Assembly (NCBI GenBank): GCA_947258845.1
Contig: CAMYJZ010000007.1
Span: 1-53,459, forward strand
Length of the DNA: 53,459 bases
Source: an uncultured Ectothiorhodospiraceae bacterium
GTDB lineage: Bacteria > Pseudomonadota > Gammaproteobacteria > UBA9214
Reading direction: 5' to 3'
This document shows positions 19,391-26,776 of the stretch, piece after piece. Made by a program: the position numbers and the translations under genes. The first letter of the stretch is position 1. Every line of letters starts with the position of its first letter. The notes beneath the pieces are model-generated. The model saw only the letters and a list, made by a program, of their open reading frames with translations, searched no databases and was not told the DNA's origin.

Positions 19391-19939
19391 ATGAGATATT
19401 TAGGCATTTTTCTGGTGCTGTTCACGGGCGTGGCGCAGGCCGAGATCTACAGATCCACGACAGCCGACGGCGAGGTGGTCTTTTCAGATCAACCAGGGCC
19501 GGGAGCGGAACAGATGCAGCTGCCGGAGCTGCCGACCTATAAGGCGCCACCGGTAAGCACACGCGCCCGTACCGGTAGCGCGGGGCAGAAGCAGCCGCCA
19601 AAGAGCCTGTATCAGAACATGGTGTTCACTGCCCCGGAGGATGATGCCACGGTGCGCAATAACCTCGGGGCCCTGACGGCGAGCGTGTCATTGCAGCCCG
19701 TTTTGAAGACTCGCCTGGGTCACCGGATCCAGTTTTACCTGGATGATGCACCCCACGGTGAGCCGGTCGCCGGAACCGCTGTCAGTTTTACCGGCCTGGA
19801 CCGGGGCTCCCATCTCCTGTCCGCCAGCGTGGTCGATGCCCAGGGTGATACGGTCATCAGCACCGATACGGTGGTCTTTCACATGCACCGCGAATCGGTC
19901 AACCTTCCCAGCCGCCAACCGCCTCCCAGAAAACGCTGA
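19391..19939 (+). CDS. DUF4124-domain secreted/periplasmic protein
   Basis: This 182-residue protein starts at MRYLGIFLVLFTGVAQA, a clear cleavable signal peptide (cut after AQA); the open frame upstream of this Met is not signal-like. The mature N-terminus AEIYRSTTADGEVVFSDQPGPGA is the DUF4124 beta-strand motif (YRxxxxDGxxxFSDxP). The C-terminal part (about 85-165) resembles an Ig-like fold (VSFTGLDRGSHLLSASVVDAQGD). Function is unknown. Proteins of this type commonly sit between glnA and ntrB in gammaproteobacteria. Confidence 0.88.
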   Translation: MRYLGIFLVLFTGVAQAEIYRSTTADGEVVFSDQPGPGAEQMQLPELPTYKAPPVSTRARTGSAGQKQPPKSLYQNMVFTAPEDDATVRNNLGALTASVSLQPVLKTRLGHRIQFYLDDAPHGEPVAGTAVSFTGLDRGSHLLSASVVDAQGDTVISTDTVVFHMHRESVNLPSRQPPPRKR

Positions 19940-19952
19940 CCCCCATGACAGA

Positions 19953-19969
19953 TGCACCAAATTGGTGCA
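19953..19969. promoter_or_regulatory. NtrC-binding palindrome upstream of ntrBC
   Basis: TGCACCAAATTGGTGCA is a perfect palindrome and a perfect NtrC consensus. It lies 144 bp before the ntrB start with no sigma-54 -24/-12 element after it. The likeliest role is autoregulation (repression) of ntrBC, as with NtrC at E. coli glnLp. Confidence 0.88.
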
Positions 19970-20112
19970 TAATGGGTTTGTGAATTCCCCTTGCCTTCAG
20001 GACCGGCCCGTGTGCCGGTTTGCATCTATATGTTCTGTATGGCGTTTATATTACCTGCGGCGCCATTCCAGTGCCGCCTGAATTCTGGTTTGGTTTTTGC
20101 ATTGAACCCCCC

Positions 20113-21189
20113 ATGGCTGGCCTTGAGCACTTCCCTGAAATTCGCTCCGAACGGTTACTGGAACACCTGAGCACCGCGCTGCTGGTCCTCGATGACCAGT
20201 TCCGGCTGCGCTATCTCAACCCGGCGGGTGAGGTGCTGCTGGCCACCAGCGCCCACCGCGCGTGTGGCAAGTCGGTCCGGGAACTCATCAAGAACCCCGC
20301 TTCGGTGACCGAACACCTCAGCGGTGCGATGGAAAGTGGACATGTCATCAACCAGCGCAATTGCCAGTTGGAATTACCCGATCAGCGGACCCTGATCGTC
20401 AATTGCACCCACACGCCGATCAATCTGCCGGGACAGAGAAACGGCGTCATGCTGGAGCTGCGCAAGGTCGACCATCACTTGCGTATAGAGCAGGAGGAGC
20501 AGTTGATCACGCAACAGGAGGCCACCCATGCACTGCTTCGGGGCCTGGCCCACGAAATCAAAAACCCGCTGGGCGGCCTGCGCGGTGCCGCCCAGTTGCT
20601 GGAACAGGAAATCGGGGATGCCGCGCTCAGGGAATACACGCAGATCATTATCGGCGAGGCGGATCGCCTGCAGAATCTGATGGACCGGATGCTGGGCCCC
20701 AATGACATCCCCAACATGCAGAGCACGAATATCCACGTCATCCTGGAACGGGTGCGTGAACTGGTCCGCGCGGAAACAGGAGGCGACCTGGCAATTCACC
20801 AGGATTATGATCCCAGCCTGCCGGATGTGGAGGCCGATCCCGATCTGATGCTGCAGGCCATACTCAATATAGTGCGCAATGCCGCCCAGGCGCTGGAAGG
20901 TGCAGGCGAAATCACATTGCGGACGCGGGTGCAGCGCCAGTTCAATATCGGCAATCGACTGCACCGCCTGGTGGCCTGTATCCAGGTCATCGACAACGGT
21001 CCCGGTATAGACGAAGGCCTGCGTGAAAAGATCTTTTACCCGATGATCACCACCCGCAGCGAGGGTACCGGTCTCGGTCTTTCCATCGCCCAGTCCCTGA
21101 TCGGTCGCCACCGTGGATTGATTGAATGCAACAGCAAGCCGGGTGAAACCGTGTTTACAATTTTATTACCACTGGACAGCAAGCAATGA
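20113..21189 (+). CDS. ntrB: Nitrogen regulation sensor kinase NtrB (GlnL)
   Basis: This 358-residue protein starts at MAGLEHFPEIRSERLLEHLS; an open frame extends 31 codons further up, but its sequence is not NtrB-like. It has a PAS domain (about 15-115), H-box GLAHEIKNPLGGLRGAAQL with phospho-acceptor His147, N-box LNIVRNAAQAL, and G-boxes VIDNGPGID and GTGLGLSIAQSLI. It phosphorylates NtrC when nitrogen is short and dephosphorylates it under PII control. Its stop overlaps ntrC (ATGA). Confidence 0.97.
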   Translation: MAGLEHFPEIRSERLLEHLSTALLVLDDQFRLRYLNPAGEVLLATSAHRACGKSVRELIKNPASVTEHLSGAMESGHVINQRNCQLELPDQRTLIVNCTHTPINLPGQRNGVMLELRKVDHHLRIEQEEQLITQQEATHALLRGLAHEIKNPLGGLRGAAQLLEQEIGDAALREYTQIIIGEADRLQNLMDRMLGPNDIPNMQSTNIHVILERVRELVRAETGGDLAIHQDYDPSLPDVEADPDLMLQAILNIVRNAAQALEGAGEITLRTRVQRQFNIGNRLHRLVACIQVIDNGPGIDEGLREKIFYPMITTRSEGTGLGLSIAQSLIGRHRGLIECNSKPGETVFTILLPLDSKQ

Positions 21190-22598
21190 AGCATAACGGG
21201 AAAATCTGGGTCATTGATGATGACAACTCCATACGCTGGGTGCTGGAAAAGGCGCTGCAGAAGGCCGGCCTGGCGATGAAAAGTTTTGAGAATGGCGGGA
21301 GCGCGCTCGACGCCCTGCAGCACGAAGAACCCGCGGTGATCATTTCGGATATTCGCATGCCGGGCATGGACGGACTGGAACTGCTCGACAGAATCAGCAG
21401 CCTGTACCCGGAGTTGCCGGTGATCATCATGACGGCACACTCCGATCTCGACAGCGCGGTGTCCGCCTACAAGGGCGGGGCCTTCGAGTACCTGCCGAAA
21501 CCCTTTGATGTGGACGATGCCATCGCCCTTGCACGCCGGGCACTGGAGTTGCGTGAGCAGCAACAGTTCGAGGTTGCAACGCAGACTGAACAGGAATCGC
21601 CCGAGATCATCGGCAAGGCGCCCGCCATGCAGGAGGTGTTTCGTGCCATCGGACGCCTGTCGCACTCCAATGCAACGGTATTGATAAACGGCGAATCAGG
21701 CACCGGCAAGGAACTGGTGGCGCTGGCGTTGCACCGCCACAGTGAACGTGCCGACAAGCCGTTTGTCGCGCTGAACATGGCGGCCATTCCACGCGACCTG
21801 CTGGAGTCTGAACTGTTCGGACACGAGCGCGGCGCATTTACCGGTGCGCAAAGCCGGCGTACCGGCCGTTTCGAACAGGCCAATGGCGGCACCCTGATGC
21901 TGGACGAGATCGGCGACATGTCTGCAGAACTCCAGACCCGCCTGTTGCGGGTGCTCGCCGACGGTGAGTTCTATCCGGTGGGTGCGCATACACCCAGGCA
22001 GGTCGATGTGCGCATTATCGCAGCGACCCACCAGGACCTGGAACAACGCGTCAAAGACGGCAATTTCCGCGAGGACCTGTTTCACCGGCTCAACGTGATC
22101 CGGGTGCACATTCCGCCGCTGCGCGAGCGCCGCGAGGATATCCCGCTGCTGATGCGGCATTTCCTTGGCCAAGCCGCGCAGGAACTTGCAGTCGAGCCGA
22201 AGGTGTTGCGACCGGAGGTGGAAAAAATCCTGATGTCGCTGGACTGGCCCGGCAACGTGCGCCAGCTGGAAAACCTGTGCCGCTGGCTGACGGTAATGGC
22301 ACCGGCACAGGAGATCCGGGTCGAGGACTTACCCGATGAACTGCTGGGTGAGACCGGTTCTGCCGCAATCGCCGGTGCCGACTGGCAGCAGTTACTGCGC
22401 CAGTGGGCTTATCAGCAGCTTGCCGACAACCGTAAACAACTGCTGAAAGAGGCGCTGCCGGTTTTCGAGAGCATTATGATCGAGACGGCGCTGCAGCACA
22501 CCGGCGGGCGGCGCCAGGAGGCGGCACGCCTGCTGGGCTGGGGGCGGAACACGCTGACGCGCAAGCTCAAGGAGCTCGGCCTCAACGGGCCGGTCTGA
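21186..22598 (+). CDS. ntrC: Nitrogen regulation response regulator NtrC (GlnG)
   Basis: This 470-residue sigma-54 activator has a receiver domain with phospho-acceptor Asp55 (IISDIRMPGMDG). The AAA+ domain has Walker A GESGTGKE and the sigma-54 contact loop GAFTGAQ. The C-terminal Fis-type helix-turn-helix is GRRQEAARLLGWGRNTLTRK. It binds the TGCAC-N7-GTGCA sites seen upstream of glnA and ntrB. It is translationally coupled to ntrB by a 4-bp overlap. Confidence 0.98.
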   Translation: MKHNGKIWVIDDDNSIRWVLEKALQKAGLAMKSFENGGSALDALQHEEPAVIISDIRMPGMDGLELLDRISSLYPELPVIIMTAHSDLDSAVSAYKGGAFEYLPKPFDVDDAIALARRALELREQQQFEVATQTEQESPEIIGKAPAMQEVFRAIGRLSHSNATVLINGESGTGKELVALALHRHSERADKPFVALNMAAIPRDLLESELFGHERGAFTGAQSRRTGRFEQANGGTLMLDEIGDMSAELQTRLLRVLADGEFYPVGAHTPRQVDVRIIAATHQDLEQRVKDGNFREDLFHRLNVIRVHIPPLRERREDIPLLMRHFLGQAAQELAVEPKVLRPEVEKILMSLDWPGNVRQLENLCRWLTVMAPAQEIRVEDLPDELLGETGSAAIAGADWQQLLRQWAYQQLADNRKQLLKEALPVFESIMIETALQHTGGRRQEAARLLGWGRNTLTRKLKELGLNGPV

Positions 22599-22608
22599 TC
22601 AGGACCGG
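22590..22608. terminator. Candidate bidirectional hairpin between ntrC and pyrD
   Basis: CCGGTC TGATCAG GACCGG forms a perfect 6-bp stem over the ntrC stop codon; only TT follows. The convergent pyrD stop lies 8 bp further on. The stem is strong, but the lack of a T-run makes the call uncertain. Confidence 0.35.
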
Positions 22609-22615
22609 TTGTCAC

Positions 22616-23596
22616 TCAGCTGCCGCAGCTGGGAGCGGCACTGTGGTCGTTGAGTGTCAGGCTGCCGATCAGCGCCGGGATATCGGCCAGCTGGTGTAGT
22701 TGCAGGTAGTCGAGCAGCCCCCGGTTGATCTTGCTACACACCAGCGGGTCATAGAACAGCGCGGTTCCGATACCGACGGCACTGGATCCGGCGATCAGGA
22801 ACTCGATGGCATCCTCCGTCGTGGTCACGCCGCCCTGGCCGATGATGGGGATGTTGTGTGGCTTGCAGACCTGGTAGACCTGCTGCACCTTGAGCAGGGC
22901 CACGGGCTTGATCGCCGGCCCGGACAGTCCGCCCTGGTTGTTGCCGATGACCGGGGTGCGCGTGTTGATATCGATGGCCATTCCCATCAGGGTGTTGATC
23001 ACGGCAAAGCCGTCACTGCCGGCCTCGATGCAGCGACGGGCGTTGTCCGCGATGTCCGTCTGGTTGGGGGACAGCTTGGTGATCAGGGGCTTGGTGGTCA
23101 CGGCGCGGCAGGCAGCCACGACGCGTGCCGACATGTCCGGATCGTTGCCAAAGGCCACGCCGCCTTCCTTCACATTCGGGCAGGAGATGTTGATCTCGAT
23201 GGCGTCGATCGGCGAATCATCGAAACGGCGGGTGACCTCCGTGTATTCCTCCACTGTCGAGCCGGACACGTTGGCGATGAACCGGGTCTCGTCGAAATCG
23301 AGCACCGGCAGGATTTCGTTGACCACGTGATCAACGCCGGGGTTTTGCAGGCCGATGGCGTTGAGCATGCCCATCGGGGTTTCGGCAACCCGGTGTGGCG
23401 GGTTGCCGAGCCGGGGTTCCAGCGTGGTGCCCTTCAGGCACACGGCACCGGCGTCCCGGTTGGAAAAGCCGGACACGCGTGTGTATTCTTCGCCGAAACC
23501 GACGCAGCCTGACAACAGCACCAGCGGTGTGGCCAGTGACAGCCCGCAGAAGTCGATGGCGAGTTTATGTTGTTCTGTTGCAGAGGGTTCCGTCAT
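22616..23596 (-). CDS. pyrD: Dihydroorotate dehydrogenase, class 1B catalytic-subunit type
   Basis: This 326-residue protein uses the Met at MTEPSATEQHKLAIDFCG; an earlier in-frame Met would run into the divergent trmL start. It resembles B. subtilis PyrDB throughout (SGCVGFGEEY, MGMLNAIGLQNPG). NISCPNVKEGG has the class-1 catalytic Cys139, and the FMN-binding GGLSGPAIKPVAL and IGQGGV segments are present. It oxidises dihydroorotate to orotate in UMP synthesis. Class 1B enzymes normally need the PyrK Fe-S/FAD subunit, which is not adjacent here; gammaproteobacteria more often use membrane class 2 PyrD. Confidence 0.9.
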   Translation of the reverse strand: MTEPSATEQHKLAIDFCGLSLATPLVLLSGCVGFGEEYTRVSGFSNRDAGAVCLKGTTLEPRLGNPPHRVAETPMGMLNAIGLQNPGVDHVVNEILPVLDFDETRFIANVSGSTVEEYTEVTRRFDDSPIDAIEINISCPNVKEGGVAFGNDPDMSARVVAACRAVTTKPLITKLSPNQTDIADNARRCIEAGSDGFAVINTLMGMAIDINTRTPVIGNNQGGLSGPAIKPVALLKVQQVYQVCKPHNIPIIGQGGVTTTEDAIEFLIAGSSAVGIGTALFYDPLVCSKINRGLLDYLQLHQLADIPALIGSLTLNDHSAAPSCGS

Positions 23597-23622
23597 CAAT
23601 CCATGGCCTTGCAGGTTGGCAG

Positions 23623-24078
23623 ATGTTTCATGTCGTTTTATATCAGCCCGAGATTCCACCCAATACGGGCAATATCATACGCCTTTGCGCCAATACCGGC
23701 AGCGCACTGCACCTGATCAGGCCGCTGGGTTTCGACCTGGAAGACCGCAAGTTGCGCCGTGCGGGGCTGGACTATCACGAATGGGCTACGCTGGCGGTAC
23801 ACGATTCCCTGGACGACTTCCGGACGCAGGTAAAACCGGAGCGACTGTGGCCGGTGTCCACCCGTGGCCAGTGTCGCTATGACACGGTCGACTACCGGGC
23901 GGGCGATGCCTTTCTTTTCGGTCCGGAGACCCGTGGCCTGCCGGACAGCGTGCTGCAGGGGAGCGGGCTGGGCGCGGTGCTGCGGGTGCCGATGCGCGAG
24001 TCCAGCCGCAGCCTGAATCTTTCCAACAGCGTGGCGGTGATTGTCTACGAGGCTTGGCGACAACAGGGTTTTGGCTAG
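23623..24078 (+). CDS. trmL: tRNA (cytidine/uridine-2'-O)-methyltransferase TrmL
   Basis: This 151-residue SPOUT-family knot protein (E. coli 157) methylates the wobble nucleotide of tRNA-Leu. The start MFHVVLYQPEIPPNTGNIIR matches the family exactly. Knot motifs FGPETRGLP and VPMRESSRSLNLSNSVAV bind AdoMet. The start lies only 26 bp from the divergent pyrD start. The TAG stop forms the first three bases of a 20-bp inverted repeat. Confidence 0.96.
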   Translation: MFHVVLYQPEIPPNTGNIIRLCANTGSALHLIRPLGFDLEDRKLRRAGLDYHEWATLAVHDSLDDFRTQVKPERLWPVSTRGQCRYDTVDYRAGDAFLFGPETRGLPDSVLQGSGLGAVLRVPMRESSRSLNLSNSVAVIVYEAWRQQGFG

Positions 24079-24187
24079 CCCGCATTTCTCACCGGTACAG
24101 GCAGTGCCCGATGAAACATGGTCTTCCCTGCCCACCATCTCAGTACGATGTGCGACTCTACCGCCGCCCGGTGAGAAATGCGGGCTA
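24076..24187. repeat. 112-bp element with perfect 20-bp terminal inverted repeats
   Basis: The left arm TAGCCCGCATTTCTCACCGG (24076-24095) and right arm CCGGTGAGAAATGCGGGCTA (24168-24187) are exact reverse complements around a 72-bp spacer. The outermost TAG of each arm is the stop codon of a flanking gene: trmL on the left, gpsA (minus strand) on the right. It could be a miniature transposable element or a large bidirectional terminator/mRNA-protecting hairpin. No T-run follows either arm. Confidence 0.9.
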
Positions 24188-25189
24188 ATGTGACTCCGCC
24201 TTGATCTCACGGGTCAGCAGATTGTGAACCGCCTCCCCGGGAGGCAGGCCCTCGTGCAGAACTCTGAACACCTGTTCCGATATCGGCATGTCGACTTTGT
24301 TGTTGCCGGCCAGCTGTACGACCTCGCGTGCAGTGTTGAAGCCCTCGACGACCTGGCCGATTTCCCGGACGGCGATCTCCACGGGTGTGCCGCGGCCTAG
24401 CGCCAGGCCCAGGCGCCGGTTGCGTGACTGGTCGTCGGTGCAGGTGAGTATCAGGTCGCCCACCCCCGCAAGCCCCATCAGGGTTTCCCGGCGTGCGCCC
24501 AGGGCATCGCCGAGGCGGATGATTTCCGCCAGGCCGCGCGTGATCAGGGCGGCGCGGCTGTTGGCACCGAGTTGCAGGCCATCGCTGATGCCGGCCGCGA
24601 CGGCCAGTACGTTCTTGACGGTGCCGCCAAGCTGCACGCCGATGATGTCGTCGCTGGTGTAGACGCGCATGGTCTCGCCGTGCAGCCGGTTGGCAAGGTC
24701 GTTGGCGAAGGGCGGATTGTTCGAGGCAACTGTCAATGCGGTAGGCAGCCCGGCAGCGACCTCCTGTGCAAAGGTCGGTCCCGACAGCACGGCCGCCGGA
24801 TGGCGGGTACCCAGCACCTCTTCCAGGACCTCGTGCATGAACTTGCCGCTGCGGCTTTCCAGACCCTTGGTGGCCCAGGCAATGCGGCTGCCGTTCTCCA
24901 GCGCAGGTGCGGCCCGGGTCAGGACCTCGCGCATGGCGTGGCTGGGCACGGCGATCAGCAGATCCCGGCCCTGGCGGATGGCTTGCGTCAGGTCGGCCTC
25001 GATCGACAGGGATTCGGGAAAGGTCTTGCCCGGCAGAAACTGGCGGTTCTGGCGCTCGCGCGCCAGCGTGGCCATGACTTCCGGTTCGTGGCCCCACAGG
25101 CAGGTGCTGTTGTTATTGACGGCGAGGCGAATGGCCAGTGCCGTGCCCCAGGAGCCGGCACCCAGTACGCTGATCGGTGACTGTGTCAT
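24185..25189 (-). CDS. gpsA: Glycerol-3-phosphate dehydrogenase [NAD(P)+]
   Basis: This 334-residue protein (E. coli 339) reduces dihydroxyacetone phosphate to sn-glycerol-3-phosphate for phospholipid synthesis. It has the N-terminal Rossmann motif VLGAGSWGTALA, and AVPSHAMREVL, the catalytic-Lys region LGGTVKNVLAVAAGI, and GLAGVGDLILTCTDDQSRNR. It is the last gene of arsR-rhodanese-secB-gpsA; secB lies 30 bp upstream, the same pairing as in E. coli. Confidence 0.98.
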   Translation of the reverse strand: MTQSPISVLGAGSWGTALAIRLAVNNNSTCLWGHEPEVMATLARERQNRQFLPGKTFPESLSIEADLTQAIRQGRDLLIAVPSHAMREVLTRAAPALENGSRIAWATKGLESRSGKFMHEVLEEVLGTRHPAAVLSGPTFAQEVAAGLPTALTVASNNPPFANDLANRLHGETMRVYTSDDIIGVQLGGTVKNVLAVAAGISDGLQLGANSRAALITRGLAEIIRLGDALGARRETLMGLAGVGDLILTCTDDQSRNRRLGLALGRGTPVEIAVREIGQVVEGFNTAREVVQLAGNNKVDMPISEQVFRVLHEGLPPGEAVHNLLTREIKAESH

Positions 25190-25219
25190 ATATCCCGGGA
25201 ACCCCGCGAGCCGACAGGT

Positions 25220-25705
25220 TTACTGCGGTGCTGGGTCCGCTTCGCCCGCCGCCGCCGGTTGCTGGCGCTTTTCATAAAGGGCCTCGAAATTCATCGGTGC
25301 CAGCACCAGCTGGGGGAAGCCGCCCCGGGTCACCAGGTCCGAGAGGGCGGCGCAGGCGAAGGGGTAGAGTGTCCTCAGGCAATAGACATTCTGCAGGCGC
25401 TGCAGCCGTTCCGGTTCAAAGCCCTTGAGGGTGAAAATGCCGGCCTGGTGTACCTCGGCCAGGAACGCCGTGGCCTCGCCCACCTTGACCGTGGCGGTGA
25501 TTGTCAACACAACCTCCCAGGTGTCCTCCGCGACGCTGGTGGTCTGGTTGTCGATGTCGATGCCGAGCTTGGGTTGCCACTCCCGCGTGAAGATGGCGGG
25601 CGAGTTGGGTGTTTCGAAAGAGACATCCTTGAGGTAGACCTTTTGCGGGATGATGGCCTTGCCGTCATTACCCCCCTGGTTTGCGGACTGTGCTTCATCG
25701 GCCAT
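25220..25705 (-). CDS. secB: Protein-export chaperone SecB
   Basis: This 161-residue acidic cytosolic chaperone holds preproteins unfolded and delivers them to SecA. It contains IFTREWQPKLGIDIDNQT, VHQAGIFTLKGF, and the conserved CPFACAALSDLVTRGGFPQL-type segment (here YPFACAALSDLVTRGGF). It lies between rhodanese and gpsA; E. coli has grxC between yibN and secB, and no glutaredoxin gene is present here. Confidence 0.98.
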   Translation of the reverse strand: MADEAQSANQGGNDGKAIIPQKVYLKDVSFETPNSPAIFTREWQPKLGIDIDNQTTSVAEDTWEVVLTITATVKVGEATAFLAEVHQAGIFTLKGFEPERLQRLQNVYCLRTLYPFACAALSDLVTRGGFPQLVLAPMNFEALYEKRQQPAAAGEADPAPQ

Positions 25706-25760
25706 GGCGTGTTTCCTTGTCTGTATTCTGTCTGGGTAGCGGTTGCGGGCAGCGCTTGTT

Positions 25761-26192
25761 TTATTTGCCCCTGGTCAACGGCAGTTCGGAACGCTGCCAT
25801 GCCAGTACACCGCCCTTGAGGTTGTATACGGGCTCGAAGCCCTGCTTGCGCAGCTTGCCGCACAGCTGTGTCGATTGACTGCCGCTGTTGCAGTAGACGA
25901 TCAGGGGGCGGTCGCGGTACTTGTCGAGATGCGCGTCGATGACCTGGTCTTTAACCGGCATGTGCACGGCGTTCACGATATGGCCATCGCGGTATTCCTT
26001 GTCGCTGCGCATATCAATCATGATGGCGTTGTCATGATTGAGCAGTCGCGTGGCCTCGACCGGTGTGACGGACTGGACGCCGCTGATGCGGCGCCTGAGC
26101 TCGCCACCAAGTAACATGGCCAGCAGGATAACAAAGGCCATGACCAGCAACAGGTGGTTGGTGACGAATTCGCTGAGTTGGTTAAAATCCAT
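25761..26192 (-). CDS. Membrane-anchored rhodanese (YibN-like)
   Basis: This 143-residue protein has one N-terminal membrane segment (about residues 12-30) followed by a single rhodanese domain (about 40-138). The active-site loop is CNSGSQS, whose Cys would carry the persulfide. It corresponds to E. coli YibN by position next to secB-gpsA. It probably transfers sulfane sulfur at the membrane; its acceptor is unknown. An ArsR-type gene 79 bp upstream on the same strand may control it. Confidence 0.92.
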   Translation of the reverse strand: MDFNQLSEFVTNHLLLVMAFVILLAMLLGGELRRRISGVQSVTPVEATRLLNHDNAIMIDMRSDKEYRDGHIVNAVHMPVKDQVIDAHLDKYRDRPLIVYCNSGSQSTQLCGKLRKQGFEPVYNLKGGVLAWQRSELPLTRGK

Positions 26193-26271
26193 GCCTGGGT
26201 CAATACGATGCTGTGCCCTGGATGCGGCGGGCCGCCTTGCTTAGCCGGGGTTGCGGAACCGTTAACAACGG

Positions 26272-26586
26272 TCAACCGTGTTCGCAGAACACCTCGCGCA
26301 TCATTCCGATCAGGCGCAGGGTGCGCGAATCGCCGACACGGTAATAGACACGGTTGGCGTCCTTGCGTGAGGCGAGGATACCCTTGTCGCGCAGGATCGC
26401 GAGGTGCTGGGAGATATTGCTTTGCGATGTGCCGACGCTTTCCACGATGTCCTGAACGCTGACTTCCTGGTCACCGAGTGTGCACAGGATCTTCAGCCGC
26501 AAGGGGTGGGACATGGCCTTCAGGGAGCGCGACGCCCGGTCGATGTCTTCGTCGCGCGAAATTAACAGATCGCTGGTCATATTCAT
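26272..26586 (-). CDS. ArsR-family regulator, possible SqrR/BigR-type persulfide sensor
   Basis: This 104-residue winged-helix repressor has a recognition helix in GTSQSNISQHLAILRDKGI and a wing in SRKDANRVYYRV. It lacks the ELCVCD metal motif of ArsR/SmtB sensors. It has just two cysteines, Cys35 (LKILCTL) and Cys101 (REVFCEH), 66 residues apart. That spacing and context equal the redox pair of R. capsulatus SqrR (Cys41/Cys107), which senses reactive sulfur. The gene leads the rhodanese-secB-gpsA set. The sensing role is inference. Confidence 0.88.
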   Translation of the reverse strand: MNMTSDLLISRDEDIDRASRSLKAMSHPLRLKILCTLGDQEVSVQDIVESVGTSQSNISQHLAILRDKGILASRKDANRVYYRVGDSRTLRLIGMMREVFCEHG

Positions 26587-26643
26587 TTGTATGTCCCCTA
26601 AGCCCCCTGGAATGTTTTATGTTACTGCAATCATTAATAAAAC

Positions 26644-26656
26644 ATTATACAATAAT
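26644..26656. promoter_or_regulatory. Candidate operator dyad between arsR-type gene and gpmI
   Basis: ATTAT-ACA-ATAAT is a 13-bp AT-rich dyad in the 190-bp divergent gap, 58 bp upstream of the ArsR-family start. ArsR-type repressors bind short AT-rich dyads of this kind, often in their own promoter. The site is short and could be chance in an AT-rich stretch. Confidence 0.3.
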
Positions 26657-26776
26657 AAGCCGTTTGGGCTATAGGTAATGTCACGCCTGTTGCCACATGT
26701 CCGTATGATCCTCATGGGCGCACCACCTGGCCTGTGGCATTGTTTGTGCTTATGAATTAGACTCATTCCAAAGATT

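Noticed and set aside
19970-20000. Sigma-54 promoter for ntrB (TTGCC near 19991)
   Set aside because: No GG at the required 10-bp spacing upstream of the GC.
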